A stretch of 64,000 bases of DNA from Virgibacillus profundi (GCF_002287375.1 NZ_NPOA01000003.1:186001-250000); one strand, 5' to 3'; positions 26,339 through 37,046 are shown, counted from the first letter of the stretch. Notes: generated by a model not told the origin, from the sequence alone. Numbers and translations are program-made.

Positions 26339-28053
26339 GTTTTAAGATGTCAAGAGACCAATATGCTCAAATGTATGGCCCTACAACTGGTGATTCTGTC
26401 CGTTTGGCAGATACCGATTTATTTATTCAGGTTGAAAAAGATCATGCAACGTATGGAGAAGAAGTTGTATTTGGTGGTGGAAAGGTCATTCGTGATGGAA
26501 TGGGGCAACACCCATTAATCACACGCGAAGAAGATGAACGTGTTCCGGATACGGTTATTACAAATGCTCTTGTCCTTGATTATACTGGTATTTACAAAGC
26601 AGATATCGCCATTCGTGATGGTAATATTTCAGGGATCGGCAAGGCAGGTAATCCATTAGTTCAAGGTGACGTTGATATTATTATTGGTTCTGCAACAGAA
26701 GTTATTTCCGGGGAAGGTAAGATTCTAACTGCAGGCGCTATCGATACCCATGTTCATTTTATTAATCCTGATCAGGCTGAAGTTGCACTTACCAATGGAA
26801 CGACAACATTAATTGGGGGAGGTGCTGGTCCCGGTGCTGGATCACGTGCGACAACGGCAACACCTGGTCCATGGCATATCGGACGGATGCTGGGTGCCCT
26901 GGAAGACTTTCCGGTTAATGTGGGCTTAACAGGAAAAGGTCATGCTGCTTCAGAAAAGCCTTTAGTTGAGCAAATTTTGGCTGGTGCAATCGGACTAAAA
27001 GTTCATGAAGACTGGGGAGCAACACCTTCTGTCATCGATTACGCATTACGTGTTGCTGATAAGTATGACGTGCAGGTTGCGCTTCATGCCGATACATTGA
27101 ACGAAAGTGGTTTTTTTGAGGATACTATGAATGCCATCAATGGTCGTGCTATCCATATGTATCATACTGAAGGAGCGGGTGGCGGACATGCCCCGGATTT
27201 AATTAAATCTGCCGGGATGAATAATGTATTGCCAGCATCAACAAACCCAACGCTTCCATATACAGTTAACACGATTGATGAACATCTTGATATGGTCATG
27301 GTTGCACACAATTTAAATCCATCTGTTCCTGAAGATATTGCGTTTGCTGATTCGCGTATTCGCTCTGAAACAGTAGCGGCAGAGGATGTGTTACAAGATA
27401 AAGGTGTGTTTAGCATAATGAGCTCAGATGCACAAGCGATGGGAAGAATCGGGGAAGTTGTACTTAGAACTTGGCAAACGGCCGATAAAATGAAAAAGCA
27501 ACTTGGCACAATGGAGGGTGACAGTAAGCATTCGGATAATAATCGTGCTAAGCGCTACATTGCTAAATATACGATTAACCCTGCCATAGCACATGGGATA
27601 TCCGATTATGTTGGTTCGGTTGAAATTGGCAAAATGGCTGACTTGGTTCTTTGGGATCCGAAGTTCTTTGGAGCAAAACCCGATATGATTATTAAAAATG
27701 GGATGGCAGTCAGTGCCTTAATGGGAGATCCAAATGCAACAATCCCGACACCGCAACCGATGATTTATCGTCCAATGTTCGGGGCGATTGGCAAGGGATT
27801 GACGAACAGTTCGATCACATTCGTATCACAAGCAGCCTATGACGATAACATCAAGGAAAAATTGGGTCTTGAGAAGATTGTTCTGCCGGTACACGGTATT
27901 CGCCAACTAACCAAAAAAGATATGAAACTTAATGCTGAAACACCAGATATTGATGTTGATCCACAAACGTATGAAGTGAAAATTAATGGTGAACTCATCA
28001 CCAGTGAACCGGTTGATACAGTACCACTAGGTCAACGTTATTTCTTATTTTGA
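26335..28053 (+). CDS. ureC: urease alpha (catalytic) subunit
   Basis: The 572-residue catalytic subunit, of amidohydrolase fold. All metal and catalytic residues are in place: His139 and His141 (DTHVHF), Lys222 to be carbamylated (GLKVHEDWG), His251 (ALHADT), His277 (MYHTEG), the mobile-flap His325 (MVAHNLNP) and Asp365 (MSSDAQ). Each sits five positions beyond Klebsiella UreC numbering, as in Bacillus enzymes. Start ATG overlaps the ureB stop. Complete and apparently functional. Confidence 0.98.
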   Translation: MSFKMSRDQYAQMYGPTTGDSVRLADTDLFIQVEKDHATYGEEVVFGGGKVIRDGMGQHPLITREEDERVPDTVITNALVLDYTGIYKADIAIRDGNISGIGKAGNPLVQGDVDIIIGSATEVISGEGKILTAGAIDTHVHFINPDQAEVALTNGTTTLIGGGAGPGAGSRATTATPGPWHIGRMLGALEDFPVNVGLTGKGHAASEKPLVEQILAGAIGLKVHEDWGATPSVIDYALRVADKYDVQVALHADTLNESGFFEDTMNAINGRAIHMYHTEGAGGGHAPDLIKSAGMNNVLPASTNPTLPYTVNTIDEHLDMVMVAHNLNPSVPEDIAFADSRIRSETVAAEDVLQDKGVFSIMSSDAQAMGRIGEVVLRTWQTADKMKKQLGTMEGDSKHSDNNRAKRYIAKYTINPAIAHGISDYVGSVEIGKMADLVLWDPKFFGAKPDMIIKNGMAVSALMGDPNATIPTPQPMIYRPMFGAIGKGLTNSSITFVSQAAYDDNIKEKLGLEKIVLPVHGIRQLTKKDMKLNAETPDIDVDPQTYEVKINGELITSEPVDTVPLGQRYFLF

Positions 28054-28063
28054 GGTGAAAGCT

Positions 28064-28519
28064 ATGATTATTGAGGAAATTTTAAAAAATATAAATGATA
28101 TTAGTCCAGATGAACGAAATAAACGGCATATAGAAAAGGTATATTTGGAGAGTGCAGATTTAATGAAACGCATTCAGCGGGTAGAAACAGATCACGGCAG
28201 GGAATTAGGAATACGTCTTAAAAATCCCCGTGATTTAGAAGCTGGCGATGTATTGTATATGGATGATCAGAATATCATTGCTGTTGAAGTTATGAGTGAT
28301 GATTTGTTAATTATTCAACCGCGTAATATGTTTGAGATGGGAACAATTGCTCATCAATTGGGCAATCGTCACCTTCCTGCCCAATTTGAGGGGGATGAAA
28401 TGCTTGTGCAATATGATTATCTCGTGGAAGAATTGTTAGTGGATCTAGATATCCCTTTTGTACGTGAGGAGAGAAAAGTTAAACAACCTTTCCGTCATAT
28501 AGGACATAGTCATGGATAA
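28064..28519 (+). CDS. ureE: urease accessory nickel chaperone UreE
   Basis: A 151-residue nickel metallochaperone delivering Ni2+ to the UreDFG-apourease complex. The central domain with [18 protein letters not shown] (about residues 88-105) carries the conserved His of the dimer metal site, and a short C-terminal His tail HIGHSHG is present. The tail is much shorter than the poly-His tail of Klebsiella UreE. ATG 28064 has GAGGTGA upstream. It overlaps ureF by eight bases. Confidence 0.92.
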   Translation: MIIEEILKNINDISPDERNKRHIEKVYLESADLMKRIQRVETDHGRELGIRLKNPRDLEAGDVLYMDDQNIIAVEVMSDDLLIIQPRNMFEMGTIAHQLGNRHLPAQFEGDEMLVQYDYLVEELLVDLDIPFVREERKVKQPFRHIGHSHG

Positions 28520-29198
28520 CAATGTGTTGTCGTTATTCCAACTGTGTGATTCTAACTTTCCGAACGGTGCATTCAGCCATTCGTTCGGTTTGGAAAGCTA
28601 TATTCAGGCAGATCGTGTGCATAACCCGGAAACATTTGCCGACTGGCTGGAAATTTATTTGATGGAGCAATTGGTATATGTTGACGGACTTGCAGCGAGA
28701 ATTGTTTATGATGCATTAAATGATCAAAATCTTGATGAAATCTGGAAAATGGATCGTTTATTGACCGTACAAAATACTGCACGGGAAACACGGGAAGGAA
28801 CGCAGCAAATGGGAAAGCATATGCTGAAGATTGCGGATTCAATTTTTGATTCTCCACTACTGTCACTGTATAAGAATCGCATCTATCAAAAAGAAGCATT
28901 TGGACATTCGGCCATTGTGTTTACAATGACCGGACATTATCTCAACATCCCAAAACAAACAACTATTTTATATTATTTATATTCATCGATCGTTAGCCTT
29001 GTCCAAAATGCTGTACGAGCTATTCCAATAGGTCAAACTGCCGGGCAAAAAATCATTTATTCTTTTCAAGCAAAACTGGAAGCCGCAATTAACAAAATTG
29101 AACAATTAGACGAAATAGATTTCGGGGCAATTTCACCCGGAATTGAGCTATCACAGATGCAACATGAGCGGGTTAATGTCAGAATCTTTATGTCCTAG
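28512..29198 (+). CDS. ureF: urease accessory protein UreF
   Basis: A 228-residue all-helical accessory protein that couples UreG GTP hydrolysis to nickel insertion. [20 protein letters not shown] at the N-terminus and [11 protein letters not shown] near residue 175 are family signatures. The ATG lies inside the end of ureE. After its stop the operon is interrupted by 637 bases of repeats before ureG. Confidence 0.93.
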   Translation: MDNNVLSLFQLCDSNFPNGAFSHSFGLESYIQADRVHNPETFADWLEIYLMEQLVYVDGLAARIVYDALNDQNLDEIWKMDRLLTVQNTARETREGTQQMGKHMLKIADSIFDSPLLSLYKNRIYQKEAFGHSAIVFTMTGHYLNIPKQTTILYYLYSSIVSLVQNAVRAIPIGQTAGQKIIYSFQAKLEAAINKIEQLDEIDFGAISPGIELSQMQHERVNVRIFMS

Positions 29199-29227
29199 TA
29201 ATATATCCTGGATCTTTTCCATAGATT

Positions 29228-29766
29228 GGGACTGCGCACTGCTCGTCCCACGAAGTGATTTGTTGTTATCAGCCACAGTACTAGATGTAAAAGACGACAC
29301 ATGCGGTCGGTTGTTTTCCGCTACGGACCGTTGCTTTCCGCGGGCACGGCTTCAGCCTCCTCGAGAAAACCACTCTGCGGGGTCTTCAGACACGTGCTGT
29401 TCCCGCTGGAGTCAACGGTCCTCCGCTCCAAACAACTGCAATGTAAGCGGATATCAAATGTTCTTCCATCAAGAAGTAAATCACTTCTTGAAGTTGAAAG
29501 CACCGTCCTAGCGTAGGAAATATACGTAGACTCCTGCGGGAAAGCGAAGACGATGAGACCCCACAGGAAGCGTTCTTTGCGACCGAGGAGGCTCATCGCG
29601 AGCCCGCGGAAAGCGAAGTATACTTCGGAGCGAATCCACGCACTCAACCAGTATTTGCAAGAGAGAGTAAATCACGCAAGAGAACTGTCATTACGTCGTC
29701 TTTTATAGAAATTGCGAAGGTTTAAAAGCAACAGTATTTTGGTGGGGCGAACGAAGTGCAGTCCTA
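29228..29766. repeat. composite inverted-repeat block between ureF and ureG
   Basis: The ends are inverted: GGGACTGCGCACTGCTCGTC at 29228 and, on the other strand, GGACTGCACTTCGTTCGCCC from 29764 backward. Inside, two copies of a GC-rich repeat face each other: R1 about 29308-29430 on plus and R2 about 29525-29640 on minus. They share GCTTTCCGCGGGC, AGCCTCCTCG and GGGGTCT, then CCCGC.GGAGTC. Between them is the perfect hairpin TCAAGAAGT/ACTTCTTGA (29469-29491). A decayed homologue is at 18197. Such repeats recur in Bacillaceae intergenic regions (recalled, not searched). Confidence 0.85.
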
Positions 29767-29835
29767 AAGTTTACGAAAAGAGCCTAAATCTTTAAACATA
29801 TGTCTCTAAAATAACCTATAAGGAAGTGAATTACC

Positions 29836-30456
29836 ATGGAATCAATCAAAATAGGAATCGGTGGTCCTGTAGGAGCAGGTAAAACAGAGTTGGTGGAGAA
29901 AATAACTCGAGCGCTGAATGATGAAATCAGTATGGCAGTTATCACGAATGATATTTATACAAAAGAAGATGCGAAAATATTAAATGAAAATGGAGTTTTG
30001 TCAGAAAACAGAATTATTGGAGTGGAAACAGGAGGATGTCCACACACAGCAATTCGTGAAGATGTGTCGATGAATGCCGAGGCGGTTGAGGAATTAGAAG
30101 AAAGACATCCAGATGTAGAGCTTATTTTTATTGAAAGCGGTGGCGACAATCTATCGGCAACATTCAGTCCGGAACTGGTCGATTTCTCATTTTATATTAT
30201 TGATGTTGCTCAGGGAGAAAAAATTCCACGAAAAGGTGGACAAGGGATGATCAAATCAGATTTATTTATTATCAATAAAATTGATTTGGCTCCATATGTT
30301 GGCGCAGACCTTGAAGTGATGGAATCTGATACAAAAGTATTTCGCGGAAATAAACCATATGTGTTTACCAATCTAAAAGATAATACTGGTCTCGATGAAG
30401 TGATCGATTGGATAAAACGTAATGCGTTGTTAAGAGGCTTGGAAAAGAATGCCTGA
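29836..30456 (+). CDS. ureG: urease accessory GTPase UreG
   Basis: A 206-residue SIMIBI GTPase that drives nickel delivery. P-loop [14 protein letters not shown] (residues 8-21), the nickel-binding CPH motif in [15 protein letters not shown] (about 60-74), the [14 protein letters not shown] segment, and the NKID specificity motif are all present. GGAAGTGA precedes the ATG. It overlaps ureD by eight bases. Separated from ureF by the repeat block, so it may need its own promoter. Confidence 0.96.
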   Translation: MESIKIGIGGPVGAGKTELVEKITRALNDEISMAVITNDIYTKEDAKILNENGVLSENRIIGVETGGCPHTAIREDVSMNAEAVEELEERHPDVELIFIESGGDNLSATFSPELVDFSFYIIDVAQGEKIPRKGGQGMIKSDLFIINKIDLAPYVGADLEVMESDTKVFRGNKPYVFTNLKDNTGLDEVIDWIKRNALLRGLEKNA

Positions 30457-31273
30457 TTGGACAGGAATTCTTGAACTTGATGCAGAGGAGCGTCAAGGAA
30501 AAACAGTGACTAAAAACCTGTACTTTCAAGGTGCCTTTAAAATCATGCGCCCTGTTTACCATCAAAATTCCAACCAGCCCTGTTACTATATTTTAAATCC
30601 GGGCGGCGGGTATTTAGATGGCGACACATACAGAATGAGCGTGACATTAGGTGAAAAGGCGAAAGCAACCGTGACGACGCAATCTTCAACAAAAATTTAT
30701 AAAACTCCTAATACACAAGCCTATCAGGAAACAGAGCTATTCCTGAAAAAGGGCAGTTATCTGGAATATTTGCCTGATCCGCTTATTGCCTACAAAGATG
30801 CTCGTTATCTCCAAAGGAATATCGTTCATATGGAGAAAGGAGCGGCACTGCTTTATACTGATATATTGACACCAGGATGGTCACCAGAAGGAGAGCACTT
30901 TAGCTATGACTCCCTTCGTCTGATTAATGAAATTTATCTGGATGAAGAGCTGGTTGCTTTTGATCATATTAAATTAAATCCAAATGAGCAAGATATGGAT
31001 AGGGTCGGTATGATGGAAGGCTATACACATCTAGGCTCATTTATGGTAGTATCTGAGAAGGTAGATTCCCAGTTGCTTGATCTCTTATATGAACGGATAC
31101 AAAAAGAAGCGGGAGATTTTAAGGCAGGATTGTCCGAGCTTGCTACACCTGGATTTACGATTCGCGTATTGGCTAACTCAACACAGGTAATTGAACGAAT
31201 ATTTAAGGAGTGCCATCATATAATAAGTCTGGAATGGTTTCAAAAAGAACCGAGTTTTCTAAGAAAATATTAA
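30449..31273 (+). CDS. ureD: urease accessory protein UreD (UreH)
   Basis: A 274-residue scaffold that binds apourease and UreF/UreG for metal-centre assembly. [20 protein letters not shown] near residue 45, [11 protein letters not shown] near 75, [14 protein letters not shown] near 107 and [14 protein letters not shown] near 133 are the family motifs. It starts within the end of ureG. A GC-rich hairpin follows its stop. Confidence 0.94.
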   Translation: MPDWTGILELDAEERQGKTVTKNLYFQGAFKIMRPVYHQNSNQPCYYILNPGGGYLDGDTYRMSVTLGEKAKATVTTQSSTKIYKTPNTQAYQETELFLKKGSYLEYLPDPLIAYKDARYLQRNIVHMEKGAALLYTDILTPGWSPEGEHFSYDSLRLINEIYLDEELVAFDHIKLNPNEQDMDRVGMMEGYTHLGSFMVVSEKVDSQLLDLLYERIQKEAGDFKAGLSELATPGFTIRVLANSTQVIERIFKECHHIISLEWFQKEPSFLRKY

Positions 31274-31281
31274 ATTTTAGA

Positions 31282-31318
31282 GCCCGGCAAACTCAGGTGG
31301 ATTGTCGGGCACTATTTT
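31282..31318 (+). terminator. terminator-like hairpin between ureD and nikA-like gene
   Basis: GCCCGGCAA / TTGTCGGGC with one G-U pair and an 11-base loop, followed by a T-rich stretch. It probably weakens or stops read-through from the urease genes into the transporter. Confidence 0.65.
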
Positions 31319-31364
31319 ATTGGAAAAGAAAACTATAAAGTTTACAGGTTGTGAGGGATTATGG

Positions 31365-32969
31365 ATGAAACAATGGAATAAGCTGATGATTTTAGGTGTG
31401 GTTATTGTTTTATTAAGTATATTAAGTGCTTGTTCAGAACAAGACAAGGAACCACCAACAGCAACAGATACAAAGACAGATGAGTTGGTTTTAGCTATAG
31501 GCGGGGAGCCTGACGAAGGATTTGACCCGACAACAGGATGGGGACAGTATGGATCGCCCTTGTTTCAAAGTACACTGCTAAAATATGATGAGAATTTTAA
31601 TGTGCAGAATGATTTAGCCAAGGATTATTCTGTAAGCGATGACGGCCTGGAATGGACGATTAAGCTTCGTGACGATGTGAAGTTTTCAGATGGTGAAGAT
31701 CTAACTGCCGATGATGTTGTTTTTACATATAAAACAGCGAAAAAGAGTGGATCCATCATTGATTTGAGCAATATGGATCGTATAGAGATGCTTGATTCGC
31801 ATTCGGTGAAGATCACCTTGAAAAAACCCCAATCCACGTTTATCTATCTGCTTACTACTATAGGTATTGTACCAGAGCACGCATACGATGATTCCTATAA
31901 TGAGAATCCAATCGGCTCAGGCCCATTTCAATTGGTACAATGGAGTAAAGGTCAGCAGCTGATCGTGGAAGCGAATCCTTATTATTATGGCAAAAAGCCT
32001 TACTTTAAAAAGTTAACCTTCTTATTTTTATCAGAGGATGCTGCGTTTGCTGCCGCTAAGTCAGGTGAAGCTGATGTTGTATCCGTACCACCAACCTTTG
32101 CTAATGAAGATGTAGCTGGAATGCATTTGGTTGAACTGGAAAGTGTAGATAATAGAGGTATCATGTTTCCATATGTACCTGCAGGCGAAGAAACGAAGGA
32201 CGGTTATCCTATAGGTAATGATGTAACATCTGATACAGCTATAAGAAAAGCCATCAATATCGCAGTGGATCGAGAGGCTCTTGTGGATGGTGTACTGGAG
32301 GGTTATGGTACTCCAGCATATACAGTAGCAGATAACTTGCCCTGGTGGAATCCGGAAACAGTAATAAAAGATAACAACACGGAAAAAGCAAAACAGATGC
32401 TGGAAGAGGCGGGATGGACTGAAAATGAATCAGGCGTTAGAGAGAAGGACGGATTAAAAGCAACATTTACTTTACTCTATCCGGCAGGGGATCAAATTCG
32501 TCAATCATTATCGATTGCATTCGCAGATATGATTAAGCATTTAGGAATAAATGTAGAAACGAAAGGGGCAAGCTGGAATGAATTAGAAAAATTAAAGCAT
32601 AGCAACCCCGTGATGATGGGTTGGGGAAGTCACAATCCACTCGAAATATATAATTTATTCAGCAGTAAAACAAGAGGACAGGGATTCTATAATTCTAATT
32701 ATTATTCCAATCCCGTTGTAGATAAATATATGAGTAAAGCAATGCATGCAACATCACAGGAAGAAGCAAATACGTACTGGAAAAAAGCCCAATGGGATGG
32801 AAAAACAGGATTTTCAGCCAAAGGAGACGCCTCGTGGGTATGGCTTGTAAATCTAACCCATTTATATTTCGTGCGTAATGATTTGGCGATCGGTGACCAA
32901 AAAATTCAGCCACATGGACATGGTTGGCCAGTGACGGATTTTATTGAGAAGTGGCATTGGAAGGAATAG
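31365..32969 (+). CDS. nikA: nickel-type ABC transporter substrate-binding lipoprotein (NikA-like)
   Basis: A 534-residue family-5 solute-binding lipoprotein. The signal peptide ends in the lipobox LSAC (about residue 22), so the protein is membrane-anchored outside the cell. The family-5 pattern DGLEWTIKLRDDVKFSDGED follows near residue 95. ATG 31365 follows GAGGGA at 31353-31358. Position directly behind the urease genes and a five-gene NikABCDE layout point to nickel, or a nickel-chelator complex, as cargo; peptide uptake is the alternative within this family. Confidence 0.82.
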   Translation: MKQWNKLMILGVVIVLLSILSACSEQDKEPPTATDTKTDELVLAIGGEPDEGFDPTTGWGQYGSPLFQSTLLKYDENFNVQNDLAKDYSVSDDGLEWTIKLRDDVKFSDGEDLTADDVVFTYKTAKKSGSIIDLSNMDRIEMLDSHSVKITLKKPQSTFIYLLTTIGIVPEHAYDDSYNENPIGSGPFQLVQWSKGQQLIVEANPYYYGKKPYFKKLTFLFLSEDAAFAAAKSGEADVVSVPPTFANEDVAGMHLVELESVDNRGIMFPYVPAGEETKDGYPIGNDVTSDTAIRKAINIAVDREALVDGVLEGYGTPAYTVADNLPWWNPETVIKDNNTEKAKQMLEEAGWTENESGVREKDGLKATFTLLYPAGDQIRQSLSIAFADMIKHLGINVETKGASWNELEKLKHSNPVMMGWGSHNPLEIYNLFSSKTRGQGFYNSNYYSNPVVDKYMSKAMHATSQEEANTYWKKAQWDGKTGFSAKGDASWVWLVNLTHLYFVRNDLAIGDQKIQPHGHGWPVTDFIEKWHWKE

Positions 32970-32984
32970 AAAGAAGGGTAGAAA

Positions 32985-33977
32985 TTGCGTTTTAAGCGAA
33001 TTAGTTTATATGTCGTAAAAAAAATTGTAAAACTAGTATCCTTACTTCTTACAATCTGCATTCTATCCTTTTTGCTCGTAAGCTACTCTCCGATTGATCC
33101 AGTTCAAACCTATGTGGGAGCTGACATGATGAGGGTTAGCCCTGAGCAACAGGAAAATATTGCCACGTACTGGGGATTGGATGAATCGAGGACAGAACAG
33201 TTTCTCAGCTGGGGAAAGGCTGTCCTGGAAGGCAATCTTGGAACATCGTTAATTTATCGTGATTCCGTTGCTGATGTAATTGCCGAGCGATTCCTTGCAT
33301 CCCTTGTCTTAATGGGGTTTGCCTGGGTATTGTCCGGTATCTTTGGTTTCCTATTGGGAATAGTTGCTGGAATGCGTGAAGGAACAATAGTTGATCGAAT
33401 CATTAAAGGTTATTGTTTTTTACTGGCATCTACACCGGCTTTTTGGCTAGGACTGTTATTATTAATGTTATTTTCAGTATCACTTGGCTGGTTTCCAGTT
33501 GGACTTGCATCACCAGCAGGCATACTTGCTGAGGACGTAACATTTATAGAAAGAGTGAGACATTTATTTCTGCCTGCATTAACACTAAGTATTGTAGGTG
33601 TAGCTAATGTAGCATTACACACAAGACAAAAATTAATTGAAGTTCTTCAGAGTGAGTTTGCCCGGTTTGCCAAGGCCAAAGGGGAAAATGGCTTTTCCTT
33701 ATTATGGAGGCATGGGTTGCGTAACATTTCACTCCCAGCAATTTCATTACATTTTGCATCATTTGGGGAGCTATTTGGAGGAGCGGTATTAGCTGAACAG
33801 GTATTTTCCTATCCAGGTCTTGGTCAGGCTGTCGTACAGGCAGGTCTTGGAGGGGATGTACCATTGTTGTTAGGAATTGTTTTATTTAGCACCTTGTTTG
33901 TTTTTGCTGGTAATCTGCTTGCAGATCTATTGTATAAGCTAATCGATCCAAGGATGAGAAAGGGAGAAGTCCAATGA
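32985..33977 (+). CDS. nikB: ABC transporter permease (NikB-like)
   Basis: A 330-residue inner-membrane permease of the peptide/nickel family with an N-terminal helix, a periplasmic loop (DPVQTYVGADMMRVSPEQQ) and the cytoplasmic EAA-type loop (EFARFAKAKGENGFSLLWRHGLRN, about residues 222-245). The TTG start at 32985 has AGAAGGG upstream. It overlaps nikC by four bases (ATGA). Confidence 0.85.
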   Translation: MRFKRISLYVVKKIVKLVSLLLTICILSFLLVSYSPIDPVQTYVGADMMRVSPEQQENIATYWGLDESRTEQFLSWGKAVLEGNLGTSLIYRDSVADVIAERFLASLVLMGFAWVLSGIFGFLLGIVAGMREGTIVDRIIKGYCFLLASTPAFWLGLLLLMLFSVSLGWFPVGLASPAGILAEDVTFIERVRHLFLPALTLSIVGVANVALHTRQKLIEVLQSEFARFAKAKGENGFSLLWRHGLRNISLPAISLHFASFGELFGGAVLAEQVFSYPGLGQAVVQAGLGGDVPLLLGIVLFSTLFVFAGNLLADLLYKLIDPRMRKGEVQ

Positions 33978-34822
33978 TCGAGAGAACAGTTAAACAGAGC
34001 AACAGCTGTAATTTAAGACAGCGGACGCTTGTAACTATAATTATTGCATTCATACTGCTTATAGGAATAATACTAAGTGGTGCATTGATTGGACCGGAAA
34101 AACTAGGGGTGAATTTACAGCTTAGGAATATCCCGCCATCATTTGCGCATCTGTTTGGAACCGATTGGCTGGGAAGGGACATGCTCGCCCGTACGTTTAA
34201 GGGTCTTGCTTTAAGCTTTGGTGTTGGATTGACAGCCGCATGTATTAGTACAATTATTGCGCTCGTCTTGAGTCTGCTATCTTCAGTGAATAAAGCAATG
34301 GATGCTGTGATTACATGGTTGATTGACCTTTTTCTCAGCATGCCGCATATCGTCATTTTGATTTTGATTTCATTTGCAGCAGGTGGTGGATTTAAAGGTG
34401 TAGTTATCGGACTTGCTTTAACACACTGGCCCAGTCTGACACGTTTGCTCCGGGCAGAGGTTTTACAGTTGAAAAACATGAATTATGTGGCGGTTTCTAA
34501 AAGCTTGGGGAAATCCCGTTTATGGATTGCCAGACATCACATACTCCCACATCTTATTCCTCAGCTGATCGTTGGCTTTGTTTTATTATTTCCACATGCT
34601 ATTTTGCATGAAGCAGCAATTACTTTCTTAGGGTTTGGTTTATCTGCTGAAGCGCCGGCAATTGGAATTATATTATCAGAATCGATGCGCTATTTAGCAA
34701 CTGGAATGTGGTGGCTGGCATTTTTCCCTGGTCTGTCATTGTTAGCTATGGTAGGTATTTTTGACTTGTTGGGTCGCAATATTCGCAGATTAATCGATCC
34801 TTTTCATAGCCAGAAATTATAA
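33974..34822 (+). CDS. nikC: ABC transporter permease (NikC-like)
   Basis: A 282-residue second permease, with the family segment HLFGTDWLGRDMLARTFKG (about residues 54-72) and the EAA loop NYVAVSKSLGKSRLWIARHH near 170. Five to six membrane helices. The ATG overlaps the nikB stop. A 198-residue open frame on the opposite strand is a shadow. Confidence 0.87.
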   Translation: MIERTVKQSNSCNLRQRTLVTIIIAFILLIGIILSGALIGPEKLGVNLQLRNIPPSFAHLFGTDWLGRDMLARTFKGLALSFGVGLTAACISTIIALVLSLLSSVNKAMDAVITWLIDLFLSMPHIVILILISFAAGGGFKGVVIGLALTHWPSLTRLLRAEVLQLKNMNYVAVSKSLGKSRLWIARHHILPHLIPQLIVGFVLLFPHAILHEAAITFLGFGLSAEAPAIGIILSESMRYLATGMWWLAFFPGLSLLAMVGIFDLLGRNIRRLIDPFHSQKL

Positions 34823-34848
34823 AGAGGTAGTTCATGAAGGAGAATTAG

Positions 34849-35835
34849 ATGATGGATATAAATCAGGTTGAAAAATCGGATCACACATTGCCAAATTCAC
34901 TAATAAAAGATAAAACTCCGCTGTTTGAAGTGAATCATCTCTCTCTTACATTTCGACAATATAAAAAAGGATTGCGTGAATCAAGCACACAGGTGATCCG
35001 TGACTTTAGCTTAAAAATTCATCAGGGAGAGATTGTTGCTGTAGTGGGTGCTAGTGGTTCTGGAAAAAGTCTGCTGGCAGATGCTATTTTAGGAATATTA
35101 CCGGAAAATGCCGATGTAAAAGGAGATCTAAAATTTGCAGGTGAAGAACTGACAATGGAGAAACAAATGCTTCTGCGTGGAAAAGACATTTCGCTAATCC
35201 CACAGTCAACGAATGCACTTGATCCGTTGATGAAAGCTGGAAAACAGGTTCAATCTGTTATAAAAAGAAAGAACAAAAAGTCGATTCAGGAAAGAATATT
35301 TCATAAAGTTGGCTTATCAAAAAAAGCGGGAGAGATGTATCCATTTGAGTTATCAGGAGGAATGGCGAGAAGAGTGCTGGTTTCTACTGCAATGGTAAGT
35401 GAGGCAAAACTTGTAATTGCCGATGAACCAACACCTGGGCTAGATGAGCATGCCCGTAATGAAACGATTCATTATATCAAACAGCTTGCAGATGGCGGAA
35501 AGAGTATCATGTTTATTACCCATGATATTACAGCTGCCCTGGAAGTTGCTGATAAAGTCGCTGTTTTCTATGCAGGAGAAACAGTTGAAATTGCCAATAT
35601 AGATGATTTTACTGGAAAGGGCGAAAACCTGCGCCATCCATATACAAGAGCACTGTGGAATGCATTGCCTCAAAATGACTTTATCCCATTGAAAGGTTCA
35701 CAGCCCTTGCCAGGTGAGACTATTAATGGATGTGCTTTTGAGAGTCGGTGTCCAATTGCTGTAGAATATTGTGCCCAAAAACCACCACAGAATAAATCAG
35801 TTTCGGGTGGAATAGTAAGGTGTTTTCATGCTTGA
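34849..35835 (+). CDS. nikD: ABC transporter ATPase (NikD-like)
   Basis: A 328-residue ATPase: Walker A GASGSGKSLL (about residues 66-75), Q-loop PQSTNALDP, signature LSGGMARR, Walker B KLVIADEPTPGLD, and H-loop ITHD. The C-terminal oligopeptide-type Cys motif CAFESRCPIAVEYC (about residues 298-311) is typical for peptide and nickel importers. GAAGGAGAA precedes ATG 34849. It overlaps the next gene by eight bases. Confidence 0.87.
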   Translation: MMDINQVEKSDHTLPNSLIKDKTPLFEVNHLSLTFRQYKKGLRESSTQVIRDFSLKIHQGEIVAVVGASGSGKSLLADAILGILPENADVKGDLKFAGEELTMEKQMLLRGKDISLIPQSTNALDPLMKAGKQVQSVIKRKNKKSIQERIFHKVGLSKKAGEMYPFELSGGMARRVLVSTAMVSEAKLVIADEPTPGLDEHARNETIHYIKQLADGGKSIMFITHDITAALEVADKVAVFYAGETVEIANIDDFTGKGENLRHPYTRALWNALPQNDFIPLKGSQPLPGETINGCAFESRCPIAVEYCAQKPPQNKSVSGGIVRCFHA

Positions 35836-36442
35836 AGTAAATGGAGTCAGTTATAGATATCAAAATAATCCATGGTTATTCAAGCAATTAAATTTGGTCA
35901 TTCATCCAGGAGAAGTAGTTGGTCTGTACGGCAAAAGCGGTACTGGCAAAACGACTTTGGCAACTATACTTGCTGGGTTAAAAAAACAGGCGCAGGGAGA
36001 TATTAAAGTCGATGGCAATTTATATCCTATCAAAGGCTTCCAACCTGTTCAGTTAGTCTGGCAGCTTCCGGAAAAGGTTGTTAATCCAAAATGGCGGATG
36101 GAAAAGGTTCTTGCTGAAGGTGGAGATTTGGATCCTGAACTTTTAACTGCTTTAGGAATTAATGAGGAATGGTTAAACCGCTACCCGGGCGAGCTTTCAG
36201 GTGGAGAGCTGCAGCGGTTTTGTCTTGCACGTGCACTTGGACCAGAAACCAGGTATTTGATTGCTGATGAAATGACTACAATGCTTGATGCTATTACGCA
36301 GGCTCAAATTTGGCATACAGTTTTACAGCTTGTTAAACAACGTAATATTGGAATACTGGCAATCAGCCATGACCCACATTTGCTCAAGCGTGTTTGTGAC
36401 CGTATCATAAATTTTGATGAGCTGGTTGGAAATGTATACTAG
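35828..36442 (+). CDS. nikE: ABC transporter ATPase (NikE-like)
   Basis: A 204-residue ATPase, short for the family because the C-terminal oligopeptide-type extension is absent. Walker A GKSGTGKTTLATIL (about 36-49), signature LSGGELQR, Walker B YLIADEMTTMLD (Met in place of the usual Pro), and H-loop ISHD. It starts inside nikD and ends the operon. With nikABCD it completes a heterodimeric importer. Confidence 0.85.
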   Translation: MLEVNGVSYRYQNNPWLFKQLNLVIHPGEVVGLYGKSGTGKTTLATILAGLKKQAQGDIKVDGNLYPIKGFQPVQLVWQLPEKVVNPKWRMEKVLAEGGDLDPELLTALGINEEWLNRYPGELSGGELQRFCLARALGPETRYLIADEMTTMLDAITQAQIWHTVLQLVKQRNIGILAISHDPHLLKRVCDRIINFDELVGNVY

Positions 36443-36608
36443 TGAATTATCCCATCCTCTGACAGCCAGTTAAGGTTTATCGTGTTTTCACTTGAAAAAA
36501 CGAAAACTTTCGCTGATAATAGATTTCCATTATTCTACAAAGTGGAGAATAATAAGACAGGAATTCGGGAAAGAAGTAAGTAACTATTAAATCAGCGAGG
36601 TGATTATA

Positions 36609-37046
36609 TTGGTTGATAATTTTGAAGTGAAAAAGGTTTATAAAAAACGTACGTATGAGCGTAATCGGTTCAGTTTTTCGTTAGAAGGAAAGGAATACAA
36701 AGGGAATTACCATGAAGATGAAATTCAATGGCTTAACCCACATCCGAAGCAGGATCTTGATAGCAGTCAATTAGACTGGATTGAATCTGAGGTTCGCCGC
36801 TTGTTGGGTGAACATGACGTGATTGAGGATTTAGATGAAATTGAAGTCACACCAGTTCTCAAGGATCAATCATATGATGCCCATCAATTTAAATTAAATA
36901 TAGATGGTGAAGTATTTAAAGGTATCGTTCGAGACGGAAAATTAGAGTGGTTTCACCCAAAACCGAGGAGAAAGCTGAAGGATGAAAAAGTTGAAAAGGT
37001 TGAAAAAAAAGTTCATGAGAAAATGAAAGAACACTTGAATGAATAG
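36609..37046 (+). CDS. small protein with internal duplication, unknown function
   Basis: A 145-residue charged soluble protein made of two similar units: residues ~5-50 (VKKVYKKRTYERNRFSFSL, then GKEYKGNYHEDEIQWLNPHP) and ~75-120 (VTPVLKDQSYDAHQFKLNI, then GEVFKGIVRDGKLEWFHPKP). A Lys/Glu-rich coiled tail (KVEKVEKKVHEKMKEHL) closes it. TTG 36609 is preferred, with GAGGTGA six bases before; GTG 36600 lies inside that site. I recognise no family. Confidence 0.72.
   Translation: MVDNFEVKKVYKKRTYERNRFSFSLEGKEYKGNYHEDEIQWLNPHPKQDLDSSQLDWIESEVRRLLGEHDVIEDLDEIEVTPVLKDQSYDAHQFKLNIDGEVFKGIVRDGKLEWFHPKPRRKLKDEKVEKVEKKVHEKMKEHLNE

Noticed and set aside
29143-29511. 122-codon frame in the ureF-ureG gap
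   Set aside because: Lies in the repeat block; Ser/Cys/Arg-rich translation arises from the GC-rich repeats, no start signals.
33886-34479. 198-codon frame antisense to nikC
   Set aside because: Runs opposite to a clear permease gene in a tight operon; composition is a shadow of the hydrophobic sense frame.
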